Below are positions 1 to 5,963 of a DNA stretch of 6,559 nucleotides, piece by piece. A program made the translations under genes and the position numbers. The DNA lies in assembly GCA_004376435.1 (NCBI GenBank), contig SOJS01000034.1:1-6559 (forward strand), given 5' to 3'. Position 1 is the first letter of the stretch. The number at the start of each line of letters is the position of its first letter. The notes under the pieces are model-generated. The model did not search any database. It was given only the letters and a program-made list of their open reading frames with translations, and was not told the origin of the DNA. Source of the DNA: Dehalococcoidia bacterium (GTDB lineage Bacteria > Chloroflexota > Dehalococcoidia > Dehalococcoidales > JAUVZE01).

Positions 1-123
1 GAAGATAGCCACATTGCCCCCTTCACCCTCACCGCTGAAGACATTGACCAGCTTGGCATTAGTCAACAGCAGGTCAGCCGGAAGCTCCCCTCTAGCCACC
101 GAGATTAGGCGACTATCGGCCAA
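1..123 (-). CDS. adeC: Adenine deaminase, N-terminal fragment (runs off left edge)
   Basis: Only the first 41 codons are present; the gene continues past base 1. The translated start contains LISVARGELPADLLLTNAKL followed by VNVFSGE, which matches the conserved opening of bacterial adenine deaminases (ARG-x-x-PADLLL-x-NA-x-x-VNVF-x-GE), amidohydrolase-superfamily enzymes that convert adenine to hypoxanthine plus ammonia. The metal-binding histidines lie outside the window, so the call rests on this N-terminal signature. I chose the TTG at 123-121 because GGAGG sits six bases upstream of it, inside the end of hpt; a GTG at 129-127 is in frame but abuts that GGAGG. The gene overlaps the hpt stop by 11 bases in another frame, implying translational coupling. 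Its product, hypoxanthine, is the substrate of the Hpt protein encoded immediately before it. Confidence 0.82.
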   Translation of the reverse strand, partial: MADSRLISVARGELPADLLLTNAKLVNVFSGEGEGGNVAIF

Positions 124-652
124 GTTCACCCTCCAGGTAATATATTTCGGGCAGGTTGCGAAACTTCTCATCCCAGTCCAGACCATAGCCGACAACAAAC
201 TTATCGGGAACAGTAAGCCCCAGATAGTCAATAGTAACCGCCACCTGGCGCCGGGAAGGCTTATCCGTCAGGGTACAGAGCTTTAGTGAATTTGGCTTCT
301 TCTTTTTCAGGTAGTCCAGCAGGAAGGCAATGGTCAGACCAGTGTCCACAATATCCTCAATCACCAGCACATCCCTGCCTTTAACCTCAGAGGTAAGAGC
401 TCCCACCAGCTTAATCCTGCCCGAACTCTGCCGCCCCCGCCCATAGCTGGAGAGGCGGACAAAGTCTACCTCAAGCGGAAAATCAAGACGCCGAACAAGG
501 TCAGACATAAAAATAAAGGCGCCTTTAAGGACGCCTATCAGAAGGGGGCATTTATCGTGATAATCCTGCCTGACTTCAGCCGCCAGCCTATTAACCGCCG
601 CCTCTATCTCCTGCCTGGCAAAGAGGGGATGAAGTCTAGGTTGAGAACTCAT
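113..652 (-). CDS. hpt: Hypoxanthine phosphoribosyltransferase
   Basis: A 179-residue cytosolic enzyme, normal length for bacterial Hpt, expected to make IMP (and possibly GMP) from hypoxanthine (guanine) and PRPP. Seen in the sequence: the early LKGAFIF segment at about residues 42-48, the acidic PRPP-binding loop VLVIEDIVDTGLT at about 95-107 with the E99-D100 pair, and the purine-contacting C-terminal segment DKFVVGYGLDWDEKFRNLPEI at about 150-170, where K151 and the VGYGLDWDE run are typical. The ATG at 652 fits the family N-terminus and no better start lies nearby; its SD is poor (GGGTAG close to the ATG). A strong promoter 11 bases upstream suggests it starts its own transcript. It overlaps the downstream adenine deaminase, forming an adenine-to-hypoxanthine-to-IMP salvage pair. 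Confidence 0.95.
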   Translation of the reverse strand: MSSQPRLHPLFARQEIEAAVNRLAAEVRQDYHDKCPLLIGVLKGAFIFMSDLVRRLDFPLEVDFVRLSSYGRGRQSSGRIKLVGALTSEVKGRDVLVIEDIVDTGLTIAFLLDYLKKKKPNSLKLCTLTDKPSRRQVAVTIDYLGLTVPDKFVVGYGLDWDEKFRNLPEIYYLEGELGR

Positions 653-663
653 AACTACCCAAG

Positions 664-692
664 ATTATAGCCCCTGCCCTAAATCTTGTCCA
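664..692 (-). promoter_or_regulatory. Sigma-70-type promoter of hpt-adeC
   Basis: On the minus strand a -35 box TGGACA (692-687) is followed by a 17-base spacer and a perfect -10 box TATAAT (669-664). The start point should fall near 656-657, only about four or five bases before the hpt ATG, so the mRNA would be almost leaderless. The promoter sits in the 47-base gap after the thioredoxin-like gene, giving hpt-adeC independent transcription besides any readthrough from the upstream genes. Confidence 0.72.
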
Positions 693-699
693 GCCAGCT

Positions 700-1251
700 T
701 CACCCCATCGCCTCAGCCAGATGAGATGCCATAACTTCTTGGCTCATAGAGCCGATGCTGACCGCCCGGATAATACCCTCCCGGTCAATAAAGAAGCTGG
801 CCGGGATGGCAGTGGCACCGTAGCTTCTGGTCACCTCACCGGTGGTATCAATGACGAATGTCCAGCTATAGCCACCCTGCTGGACAAACTGGCGCACTGC
901 ATTCTCAGCCTCATTGACGTTAACGCCAATAACAACCACGTCCTGGTCCTTATAATTCTGGTAGATGGCTTCCATATCCGGCATCTCCGCCCGACAGGGT
1001 GGACACCAGCTAGCCCAGAAATTAAGGAAAATCACCTTACCCCGAAAATGACTCAGGGTAACACTGTTGCCATCAAGGTCAGTCAGGGTAAAATCAGGCG
1101 CCAGGTTGCCTACTTCGGGTCTCTGGTCATTTCCTGTATCCGGTGGTGAGGGGGTGCAGCTGGGAGCAGCCATCAAGGAGAGGGCGACCGCCAGCAGCAC
1201 CAGGGCTGGCCACAGAAAACGAGAGGTAGAACGTCGCAGCCAAATACCCAT
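700..1251 (-). CDS. TlpA/ResA-like membrane-anchored thiol-disulfide oxidoreductase
   Basis: A 183-residue protein with an N-terminal membrane segment (about residues 12-30, after the basic stretch RRSTSR) and a thioredoxin-fold domain from about residue 45. The active site is WCPPC (C83, C86) in the setting FLNFWASWCPPCRAEMP, typical of TlpA/ResA proteins, and the cis-proline is P150 in AIPASFFID. The hydrophobic segment ends in AAPSC (C32), which could be a lipidation site, though proline at -2 is atypical; it may simply be a membrane anchor. An in-frame extension to 1329 exists, but the ATG at 1251 has AAGGGGG five bases upstream and follows the ccdA stop by 22 bases, while the longer form would overlap ccdA by 56 bases. 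The protein should work outside the membrane, receiving electrons from the CcdA encoded just upstream. Confidence 0.93.
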   Translation of the reverse strand: MGIWLRRSTSRFLWPALVLLAVALSLMAAPSCTPSPPDTGNDQRPEVGNLAPDFTLTDLDGNSVTLSHFRGKVIFLNFWASWCPPCRAEMPDMEAIYQNYKDQDVVVIGVNVNEAENAVRQFVQQGGYSWTFVIDTTGEVTRSYGATAIPASFFIDREGIIRAVSIGSMSQEVMASHLAEAMG

Positions 1252-1256
1252 TTTTA

Positions 1257-1263
1257 CCCCCTT
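1257..1263 (-). promoter_or_regulatory. Ribosome binding site that fixes the thioredoxin-like start
   Basis: The minus strand reads AAGGGGG here, five bases before the ATG at 1251. It supports the 183-residue product over the extended in-frame start at 1329, which would lie inside ccdA and add a non-signal-like N-terminus. Confidence 0.6.
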
Positions 1264-1273
1264 TTTAAAATTT

Positions 1274-2008
1274 TCAACCCAGCAGGTCACCGACAGCGAA
1301 CCAGAAGTAAAGGATATAGCCGCCGGCAAAGATGAGCAGCAGACCGCTGAACCTGGCCACCAGCGGCACCAGCCGCCTTAACCAGCGGTGCACTGCCTCC
1401 TTGAAGAAGGCAGTGCCCAGAGTAACGATAGTGATGACAAGACCCATCCCCAGGGCATAGCTCACAAACTGAAGCAGGCCAGCAGTAAACCCTCCCCCAG
1501 CCAGAGCACCGCCCACCACCACCAGAAAGACAGGCAGGGTACAGCTGAAAGCGGCGATGGCATAGGCAATACCAAAGACTAAAAAGCCGAGGACCCCCGA
1601 ACCCCGAAACTTCCCCATTCGGTCAGCCAGTCGGCTGAAGACGGCAAGGTAAAGGTGACCACCAGCCAGAAGCCAGATTCCGAGAAGGATGAGGCTGATA
1701 CCGATTATTATCGTCGCCCAGGGAATAAGGGGAATAATAAACTCACCACCCAAGGAAAGGATAGCCCCGGCGACAATAAAGAAGAAAACAAAGCCGGCGG
1801 TTACCGCCAGACTTAATAAGCAAGCACGGGCGCCTCGCCGTAGGGGGGGCTGATGGCGGAAACCCTCCTCATCCACCCCCAGGTAGAGCGAGACATAGGC
1901 AGGAAGCATGGCAACACCACAGGGGCTAACCGTGGTTACCATGCCGGCAGCGAAGGCGTAGCCGAAGGGGAGAAGGTCAGCCAAGTTGGCGACAAACGCC
2001 TCAATCAC
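1274..2008 (-). CDS. ccdA: CcdA-type cytochrome c biogenesis / thiol-reducing membrane protein
   Basis: A 244-residue, highly hydrophobic protein with about six membrane segments, the size of CcdA (the isolated DsbD transmembrane domain). The two redox cysteines are visible: C30 in MVTTVSPCGVAMLPAY in the first helix and C156 in AAFSCTLPVFLVVVGG in the fourth. CcdA moves reducing equivalents from cytoplasmic thioredoxin across the membrane to extracytoplasmic thioredoxin-like proteins. The next gene encodes such a partner, so the pair forms one reducing pathway, perhaps for cytochrome c maturation or another exported thiol target; the target cannot be read from this window. The start is GTG at 2008: an in-frame TGA (the stop of the preceding prenyltransferase gene) lies five codons upstream, with GGGGACGAAGG as SD. 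An extra cysteine, C63, lies in a loop region. Confidence 0.93.
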   Translation of the reverse strand: MIEAFVANLADLLPFGYAFAAGMVTTVSPCGVAMLPAYVSLYLGVDEEGFRHQPPLRRGARACLLSLAVTAGFVFFFIVAGAILSLGGEFIIPLIPWATIIIGISLILLGIWLLAGGHLYLAVFSRLADRMGKFRGSGVLGFLVFGIAYAIAAFSCTLPVFLVVVGGALAGGGFTAGLLQFVSYALGMGLVITIVTLGTAFFKEAVHRWLRRLVPLVARFSGLLLIFAGGYILYFWFAVGDLLG

Positions 2009-2020
2009 CCTTCGTCCCCA

Positions 2021-2914
2021 TCACCCTATAGCCCCGGCCAGGATATAGCCGATGCCCAGCAGTAACTGGGTTAAGAGAACAACCAGAACATTATTCGCCA
2101 TTGCCGGCACCAACCTACTCATCTCCTCTGGCTTTAAGGCGCCGCCGATTGCCTTTATAGCCAGCGGGAGGGTTAATAAAGCTATCAGGGAGAGGGGGGG
2201 CATCTTGCCAACAACCACGCCGCCGATTATCCACAAATAAATGACCACCGTCAGCACTGAATAGACAACACCCGCCTTCTTCCTGCCTATTATTATGGGC
2301 AGTGTCTTTCGGCTAGCTTTCTTATCAGCGTCAACATCAGGAAATTCGTTTAGCAGGAGCAGATTATGCACCAGAATGCCAGAGGGTACGGCGGCAATAA
2401 GCAGGGGTAAGTTATAATCTCCGGTCTGAACAAAATAAACCCCCAGCACCGGCAAAAACCCCATACCCAGCCCCGGTGCCCACTCTGGCCACCTCAGCCG
2501 GAGTATGAAAGGGGTATAGAGCAGAACACACAAAGCAGCCACTAAAAGCAGGGGCAGTAGCAGCCAGCCCCTTAATACCACAAAATAAACACCGATGGGG
2601 ATAGCCAGCAGCAAGGAGATAAGCCCCAACCACAGAACCTGCCCCGGCTTGAGCAGAGATGCCGGCAGGATGCCGCTGCCCCCGCTAAATGGGGTTCTCT
2701 TCGTCGCCAGGTCTATCCCGCTTCGGTAGTCAAAATAGTCATTGAGCACATTAACGCTAATGTGAGCCAGCAGCAGTCCCAGAAAAGCCAGCACCGCATA
2801 ACCAAAATGAAAGTAACCATCATACCAAGCAATACTGGTGCCAAGAAAAGCCAGCACCACGGAAAGAAGCAGGAACTGCGGTCTGGTCTCCAAAAACCAT
2901 ATTTTTAGCTTCAT
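2021..2914 (-). CDS. UbiA-family membrane prenyltransferase (MenA-like)
   Basis: A 297-residue integral membrane protein with about eight or nine hydrophobic segments, normal for the UbiA superfamily. Both Mg-diphosphate-binding motifs are present: NDYFDYRSGID at residues 58-68 and the second aspartate cluster NEFPDVDADKKASRKTL at about 189-205 (D193, D195, D197). These enzymes attach a polyprenyl chain to an aromatic or other acceptor. MenA (dihydroxynaphthoate polyprenyltransferase, menaquinone synthesis) is a reasonable guess, but the acceptor cannot be decided from sequence alone and no other men or ubi gene is in the window. The ATG at 2914 has GAGGT six bases upstream. It follows the SAM-hydrolase gene by 43 bases and precedes ccdA by 12 bases, so co-expression with the redox pair is likely. 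Confidence 0.88.
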   Translation of the reverse strand: MKLKIWFLETRPQFLLLSVVLAFLGTSIAWYDGYFHFGYAVLAFLGLLLAHISVNVLNDYFDYRSGIDLATKRTPFSGGSGILPASLLKPGQVLWLGLISLLLAIPIGVYFVVLRGWLLLPLLLVAALCVLLYTPFILRLRWPEWAPGLGMGFLPVLGVYFVQTGDYNLPLLIAAVPSGILVHNLLLLNEFPDVDADKKASRKTLPIIIGRKKAGVVYSVLTVVIYLWIIGGVVVGKMPPLSLIALLTLPLAIKAIGGALKPEEMSRLVPAMANNVLVVLLTQLLLGIGYILAGAIG

Positions 2915-2957
2915 CGCTTTACCTCACTGTGACTTGTCTATATTTAATAATGTTGCC

Positions 2958-3848
2958 TTAACTGGCCGGTTGGCTCTGGCGCCAGGCTTTTTTGTCTTCC
3001 CTCTCCTCGCCAACGCCCTCTGGCTGCTGTCTCAATTTCACCTCATCTCCCACCTCGGCATCAAGAAAGGCCTTGGCATTGCCCCCCTTGAGGGCTATCT
3101 CCAGGTAGCCGCTGCTGCCAATGAGGGCAAACAGTCCACTGCCTTCAGCATAGGTACGGCTTAGCCCGAGAATAAACTGGTTAGCCACCTCAATAGTTAC
3201 CGGCTGTTTTGTTGGCGGCAGGTCATCACTCTTAATACTAGTAATCAGGTTGCCGAAGTTATCAATGTGGAGGATATGCCCTTCCAACGAGCCGTCCGGT
3301 TTCTGTTCTGGGCGGGGGCGGGGGGAAACTTTAAGTGATGTTACCGCCTCACCAAACTCTATCGGTGGGAAGCCTAAGGAGAGCAGGGCGGCTACCGGGG
3401 CAAAGATATCCCGCCCGTGGAAGGTAGGGCTGACCGGCGTCCGCCAGAAGCGGGGCTCAGTGATAGCCACCGCCTCCAGTCCTGAGGGAAGCTTTCTCGG
3501 CTGGATTTTAACACTATCTGCCATCACTCTGGGTGAAGACTCCTGGATAACATAGCTTAAGACACCATTATCAGGGGCAACGAAGTCAGCCATGGCTGTC
3601 CTTAAGATAATAGCCTTGCGCTCGGTGCCAACTCCAGGGTCAACCACCACTAAATGGATTGTTCTCTGGGGGAAAAATTGGTAAGCCGTGCTCAGCACAA
3701 AAGCCGCCTGAGGGATATTCTGCGGTTTAATGTTATGACAGATATCAACCAGCGTCGCCTCGGGATTGATACCGAGTATCACCCCCTTAATGGCGGCGAC
3801 ATAGGCATCAGTCAAACCAAAATCAGTGGTCAAGGTTATTACAGCCAT
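2958..3848 (-). CDS. SAM hydroxide adenosyltransferase (SAM hydrolase, former DUF62 family)
   Basis: A 296-residue protein of the family that includes fluorinase and chlorinase but whose common members split S-adenosylmethionine with water into adenosine and methionine. The opening is TLTTDFGLTDAYVAAIKGVI (residues 5-24). The side-chain triad of the hydrolases is visible as D70 and R77 in VVDPGVGTERK and H144 in TFHGRDIFAP. The C-terminal beta domain carries HIDNFGNLITSI (about 194-205) and IGSSGYLEIALKGGNA (about 243-258). The protein ends with a charged tail of about 25 residues past the domain. It follows secG by 28 bases in the same direction; a weak GGGG lies close before the ATG. The family's physiological role is poorly understood, and the neighbours do not reveal it. 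It is probably cytosolic. Confidence 0.92.
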   Translation of the reverse strand: MAVITLTTDFGLTDAYVAAIKGVILGINPEATLVDICHNIKPQNIPQAAFVLSTAYQFFPQRTIHLVVVDPGVGTERKAIILRTAMADFVAPDNGVLSYVIQESSPRVMADSVKIQPRKLPSGLEAVAITEPRFWRTPVSPTFHGRDIFAPVAALLSLGFPPIEFGEAVTSLKVSPRPRPEQKPDGSLEGHILHIDNFGNLITSIKSDDLPPTKQPVTIEVANQFILGLSRTYAEGSGLFALIGSSGYLEIALKGGNAKAFLDAEVGDEVKLRQQPEGVGEEREDKKAWRQSQPAS

Positions 3849-3876
3849 CTTACCCCAGTCCCACCACCGCCGAATG

Positions 3877-4095
3877 CTAGCTGACGGTGAGGGTTATCAC
3901 GGAGACAATAAGAAACAGAACCACCAGGGCAATGGTAAGCTGAAATAATGTCTTCTCCACGCCCCGTCTTGTTCTATAGACACTATCCGCCTGACCAAAG
4001 ATACCCCCCAAGCCCCCGCCCCGAACCTGCAACAGGATAACCAATATCAGGGCGATAGATAGTATTATTTGAGCTATATTGAGGGGGGTTTGCAT
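3877..4095 (-). CDS. secG: Preprotein translocase subunit SecG
   Basis: A 72-residue protein with two membrane segments (about residues 5-23 and 52-71) joined by the SecG linker: LLQVRGGGLGGIFG at about 21-34, then RRGVEKTLFQLT at about 43-54. Length and layout are typical of bacterial SecG, the small subunit that stimulates SecYE/SecA-driven protein export. The ATG at 4095 directly follows the gatB stop (TAGATG, no gap), and the SD GGAGAGGGAAG lies within the last codons of gatB, so translation is probably coupled to gatB. Confidence 0.96.
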   Translation of the reverse strand: MQTPLNIAQIILSIALILVILLQVRGGGLGGIFGQADSVYRTRRGVEKTLFQLTIALVVLFLIVSVITLTVS

Positions 4096-5592
4096 CTATC
4101 TTCCCTCTCCACTGGGTGAAACCTCAGCCAGTTTTTTCTCTATCAGTTCGTTTACCAGCTTAGGGTCGGCACGACCCCCGGTAGCCCTCATTACCTGCCC
4201 AACAAGAAACTTGAGCGCCTGTGTCTTGCCTGCCTTATAATCAGCTATTGCCTGAGTATTTTGCTTTATTACCGCTAGGACTTCCTGTTCAATAGCCTCG
4301 GTATCACTGATTTGGCTAAGCCCCCTCTGGTGAATAATATCATCGGCGTCTCTGGCGGTCTTAAACATCTCCTCAAGCACCGATTTAGCCGTCGCCGTGC
4401 TAATATCAGCCTGCAAGTTTAAGGCGAGCAATTTAATAAGCCGCCCCGGGCTGACCTTGCCTCTGAAATTAGCTATATCTATGTCATTGGCATTCATTAT
4501 ACGACTAACCTCTCCCAAAAGCCAGTTGCTCACCATCTTGGCTCTTTTGGGCAGCGACAGGTTGGAGAGTATCCCTGTCTTGAGGCAGTCTTCAAAGTAG
4601 TCAGCCATCGCCCTGGAACCGGTAAGCAGGCTGGCGTTATAGAGAGGCAGTTTGTAATCGGCAATAAACCGCTGCCGTCTTTCCTCAGGCAGTTCAGGCA
4701 GTTTTGCCCTTATCTCCTCCACCCACTCACGGCTTAATATCAGAGGCGGCAGGTCAGGCTCAGGGAAGTAGCGGTAGTCGTGGGCATACTCCTTACTGCG
4801 CTGGGAAACTGTTTTTCCCCTCTCCTCCACCCAGCCTCTGGTCTCCTGGGTAAGCTTTCCGCCCTCACTGACTGCCTTCCGCTGCCGTCTGGCTTCATAC
4901 TCCAGCGCCCGGTAGACCGCCTTAAAACTGTTCATATTCTTGACCTCAACCTTGGCCATAGAATTATGGCTACCTTGCCGGCGGATGCTGATATTGGCAT
5001 CACACCGAAAGCTCCCCTCCTCCATATTCCCGGTAGAGACACCCAGGTACTGGAGGATAGTGCGCAGCTTCACCAGATAGTGCCGGGCTTCTTCCGGGGA
5101 GCGCAAATCCGGCTCGCCGACAATCTCCATCAGCGGCACCCCCGCCCGATTAACATCCACCAGACTGTAGCCTTCCCCGCCGGTAGCAGCATGGTGCACC
5201 AGCTTGGCGACATCCTCTTCAAGGTGGACACGGGTAATAGCTATCCGCTTCCTTTGACCATCAACCTCAATGTTAAGCCAGCCCCCATACCCGATGGGGG
5301 CATCATACTGGGAAATCTGATAGCCCTTCATCAAATCAGGGTAGGGGTAGTTCTTGCGGTCAAACTTGGTAGAGTCAGCAATCTGGCAGTTCAGTGCCAG
5401 CGCTGTCATCAGGGTATACTCCACTGCCTGCTTATTGATAGTCGGCAGGACACCAGGCATACCCAGGCATATCGGGCAGACATGGGTATTGGGCGGCGTG
5501 CTGGCATAGTCAGCACTGCAGCGGCAGAACATCTTGCTTCTGGTCAGTAGCTGGGCATGCACCTCCAGCCCGATAATGGTCTCAAAGCTCAT
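4096..5592 (-). CDS. gatB: Aspartyl/glutamyl-tRNA amidotransferase subunit B
   Basis: A 498-residue cytosolic protein, normal for GatB. GatB is the tRNA-binding kinase subunit of GatCAB, which turns Glu-tRNA(Gln) and/or Asp-tRNA(Asn) into the amide forms; GatA and GatC must be encoded elsewhere. Seen: the start FETIIGLEVHAQL, zinc-site cysteines C23, C25, C39 and C42 around CRCSADYA and CPICLGMPG, the signature DRKNYPYPDLMKGYQISQ at about 78-95, and the YqeY-like C-terminal tail FLVGQVMRATGG-x-ADP at about 462 onward. The frame stays open to a TTG at 5649, but I reject that start: it lies in the -35 box of the promoter and upstream of the expected transcript start. The ATG at 5592 begins the conserved N-terminus and has AGGGG eight bases upstream; an in-frame GTG at 5601 would add three residues. 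Confidence 0.96.
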   Translation of the reverse strand: MSFETIIGLEVHAQLLTRSKMFCRCSADYASTPPNTHVCPICLGMPGVLPTINKQAVEYTLMTALALNCQIADSTKFDRKNYPYPDLMKGYQISQYDAPIGYGGWLNIEVDGQRKRIAITRVHLEEDVAKLVHHAATGGEGYSLVDVNRAGVPLMEIVGEPDLRSPEEARHYLVKLRTILQYLGVSTGNMEEGSFRCDANISIRRQGSHNSMAKVEVKNMNSFKAVYRALEYEARRQRKAVSEGGKLTQETRGWVEERGKTVSQRSKEYAHDYRYFPEPDLPPLILSREWVEEIRAKLPELPEERRQRFIADYKLPLYNASLLTGSRAMADYFEDCLKTGILSNLSLPKRAKMVSNWLLGEVSRIMNANDIDIANFRGKVSPGRLIKLLALNLQADISTATAKSVLEEMFKTARDADDIIHQRGLSQISDTEAIEQEVLAVIKQNTQAIADYKAGKTQALKFLVGQVMRATGGRADPKLVNELIEKKLAEVSPSGEGR

Positions 5593-5620
5593 ATGCCGCA
5601 CCCCTGAAGACGGCAGACTA

Positions 5621-5649
5621 AGTATAGCAATAATGCCAGTGGCTGACAA
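5621..5649 (-). promoter_or_regulatory. Sigma-70-type promoter of gatB and the genes behind it
   Basis: On the minus strand TTGTCA (5649-5644) and TATACT (5626-5621) are separated by exactly 17 bases. The start should be near 5614, giving a leader of about 22 bases with an AGGGG SD before the ATG at 5592. The -35 box begins at the TTG that an automatic caller would take as an upstream start. The tight downstream gene order (gatB, secG, SAM hydrolase, prenyltransferase, ccdA, thioredoxin) could be read from here. Confidence 0.72.
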
Positions 5650-5666
5650 GGAAAATATCAGATATC

Positions 5667-5715
5667 ATCCTCACCCCCTCTATCCCCCTCTCCTTCAAAG
5701 GAGAGGGGGAAGGAT
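5667..5715. repeat. C-rich hairpin repeat, copy 1
   Basis: A 12-bp stem (TCCCCCTCTCCT at 5683-5694 with its complement at 5699-5710) closes a TCAA loop. The left side has an extra C-rich stretch (5672-5682), and outer ATCCT (5667-5671) pairs with AGGAT (5711-5715). A related copy in the opposite orientation is at 5849-5895. A T-rich run starts four bases after the element on the plus strand, but no plus-strand gene lies upstream, so a terminator role is doubtful. It begins 17 bases upstream of the gatB -35 box. Confidence 0.7.
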
Positions 5716-5721
5716 TATTTT

Positions 5722-5744
5722 TTGAAGGGGCTTCGCCCCTTCAA
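5722..5744. repeat. Perfect hairpin, GAAGGGG stem
   Basis: TTGAAGGGG (5722-5730) pairs with CCCCTTCAA (5736-5744) around CTTCG, a nine-bp stem or ten if the C-G closes a three-base loop. The T run precedes it on the plus strand and an A run follows on the minus strand, so it is not a standard terminator in either direction. It lies between the two copies of the C-rich hairpin repeat. Function unknown. Confidence 0.6.
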
Positions 5745-5783
5745 GCTACCCTTAATACGCAACCTTTTAAATGGGCAGATAAT

Positions 5784-5831
5784 ACAAGAGAGCTAAAGAG
5801 AGGGGCAAATAACAAGAGAGTTAAAGAGAGG
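5784..5831. repeat. Two-copy tandem repeat, 28-nt period
   Basis: ACAAGAGAGCTAAAGAGAGG at 5784-5803 recurs at 5812-5831 with one C-to-T change, 19 of 20 identical, spaced 28 bases apart with similar A/T-rich joints before each copy. The second copy runs into the hairpin at 5824-5844, which the first lacks. No gene overlaps it. Confidence 0.7.
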
Positions 5832-5844
5832 CGGAGCCTCTCTT
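5824..5844. repeat. Hairpin at the end of the tandem repeat
   Basis: AAGAGAGGC (5824-5832) and GCCTCTCTT (5836-5844) form a perfect nine-bp stem around GGA. No T tract follows on the plus strand. Its left arm is made of the second tandem repeat unit, so the right arm may be an inverted partial copy of the unit. Confidence 0.55.
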
Positions 5845-5848
5845 ACAT

Positions 5849-5895
5849 ACCCAATCCCCCTCCCTTGATAAGGGAGGGGGACAAAGGGGGAGGGT
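5849..5895. repeat. C-rich hairpin repeat, copy 2 (inverted)
   Basis: TCCCCCTCCCTT (5855-5866) pairs over 12 bp with AAGGGAGGGGGA (5870-5881) around GAT. An extra G-rich stretch (5882-5891) lies on the right, and outer ACCC (5849-5852) pairs with GGGT (5892-5895). Read on the minus strand it has the same order of parts as copy 1 (C-rich extra stretch, long stem, outer arm), so the two are divergent copies of one repeat facing opposite ways across about 230 bases. Confidence 0.68.
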
Positions 5896-5924
5896 TACCA
5901 AATTAAAACTAAAAGGGGACAGGG

Positions 5925-5953
5925 TTAATATAAAATCTCGTATATGCTATAAT
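5925..5953 (+). promoter_or_regulatory. Promoter of tRNA-Ala
   Basis: A perfect -10 box TATAAT at 5948-5953 is preceded by TGC, making an extended -10, and a partial -35 TTAATA lies 17 bases upstream at 5925-5930. The start would be near 5960, leaving only a few leader bases before the mature tRNA at 5964. Confidence 0.7.
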
Positions 5954-5963
5954 TTGGGGGCGT

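Noticed and set aside
14..286. Plus-strand open frame at the left edge
   Set aside because: Antisense to hpt and to the adenine deaminase start, both of which are recognisable.
721..1149. Plus-strand open frame of 142 codons
   Set aside because: Shadow of the thioredoxin-like gene on the other strand; no SD and no domain.
1252..1329. N-terminal extension of the thioredoxin-like protein
   Set aside because: It would overlap ccdA by 56 bases, and the SD and signal segment clearly fit the ATG at 1251.
2915..2957. Possible promoter for the prenyltransferase gene (TATAGA on the minus strand)
   Set aside because: A/T-rich, but no acceptable -35 box at the right distance; readthrough from upstream is enough to explain expression.
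4780..5550. Long plus-strand open frame (256 codons)
   Set aside because: It is wholly antisense to gatB, whose motifs are unmistakable, and its translation shows no recognisable domain.
5683..5744. Hairpins as intrinsic terminators
   Set aside because: The second hairpin has no U tract after its stem on either strand; the first has only a displaced T run on the plus strand, with no plus-strand gene upstream to terminate.
5784..5831. Tandem repeat as a small CRISPR array
   Set aside because: Only two units with a spacer of about 8 bases, no cas gene and no leader.
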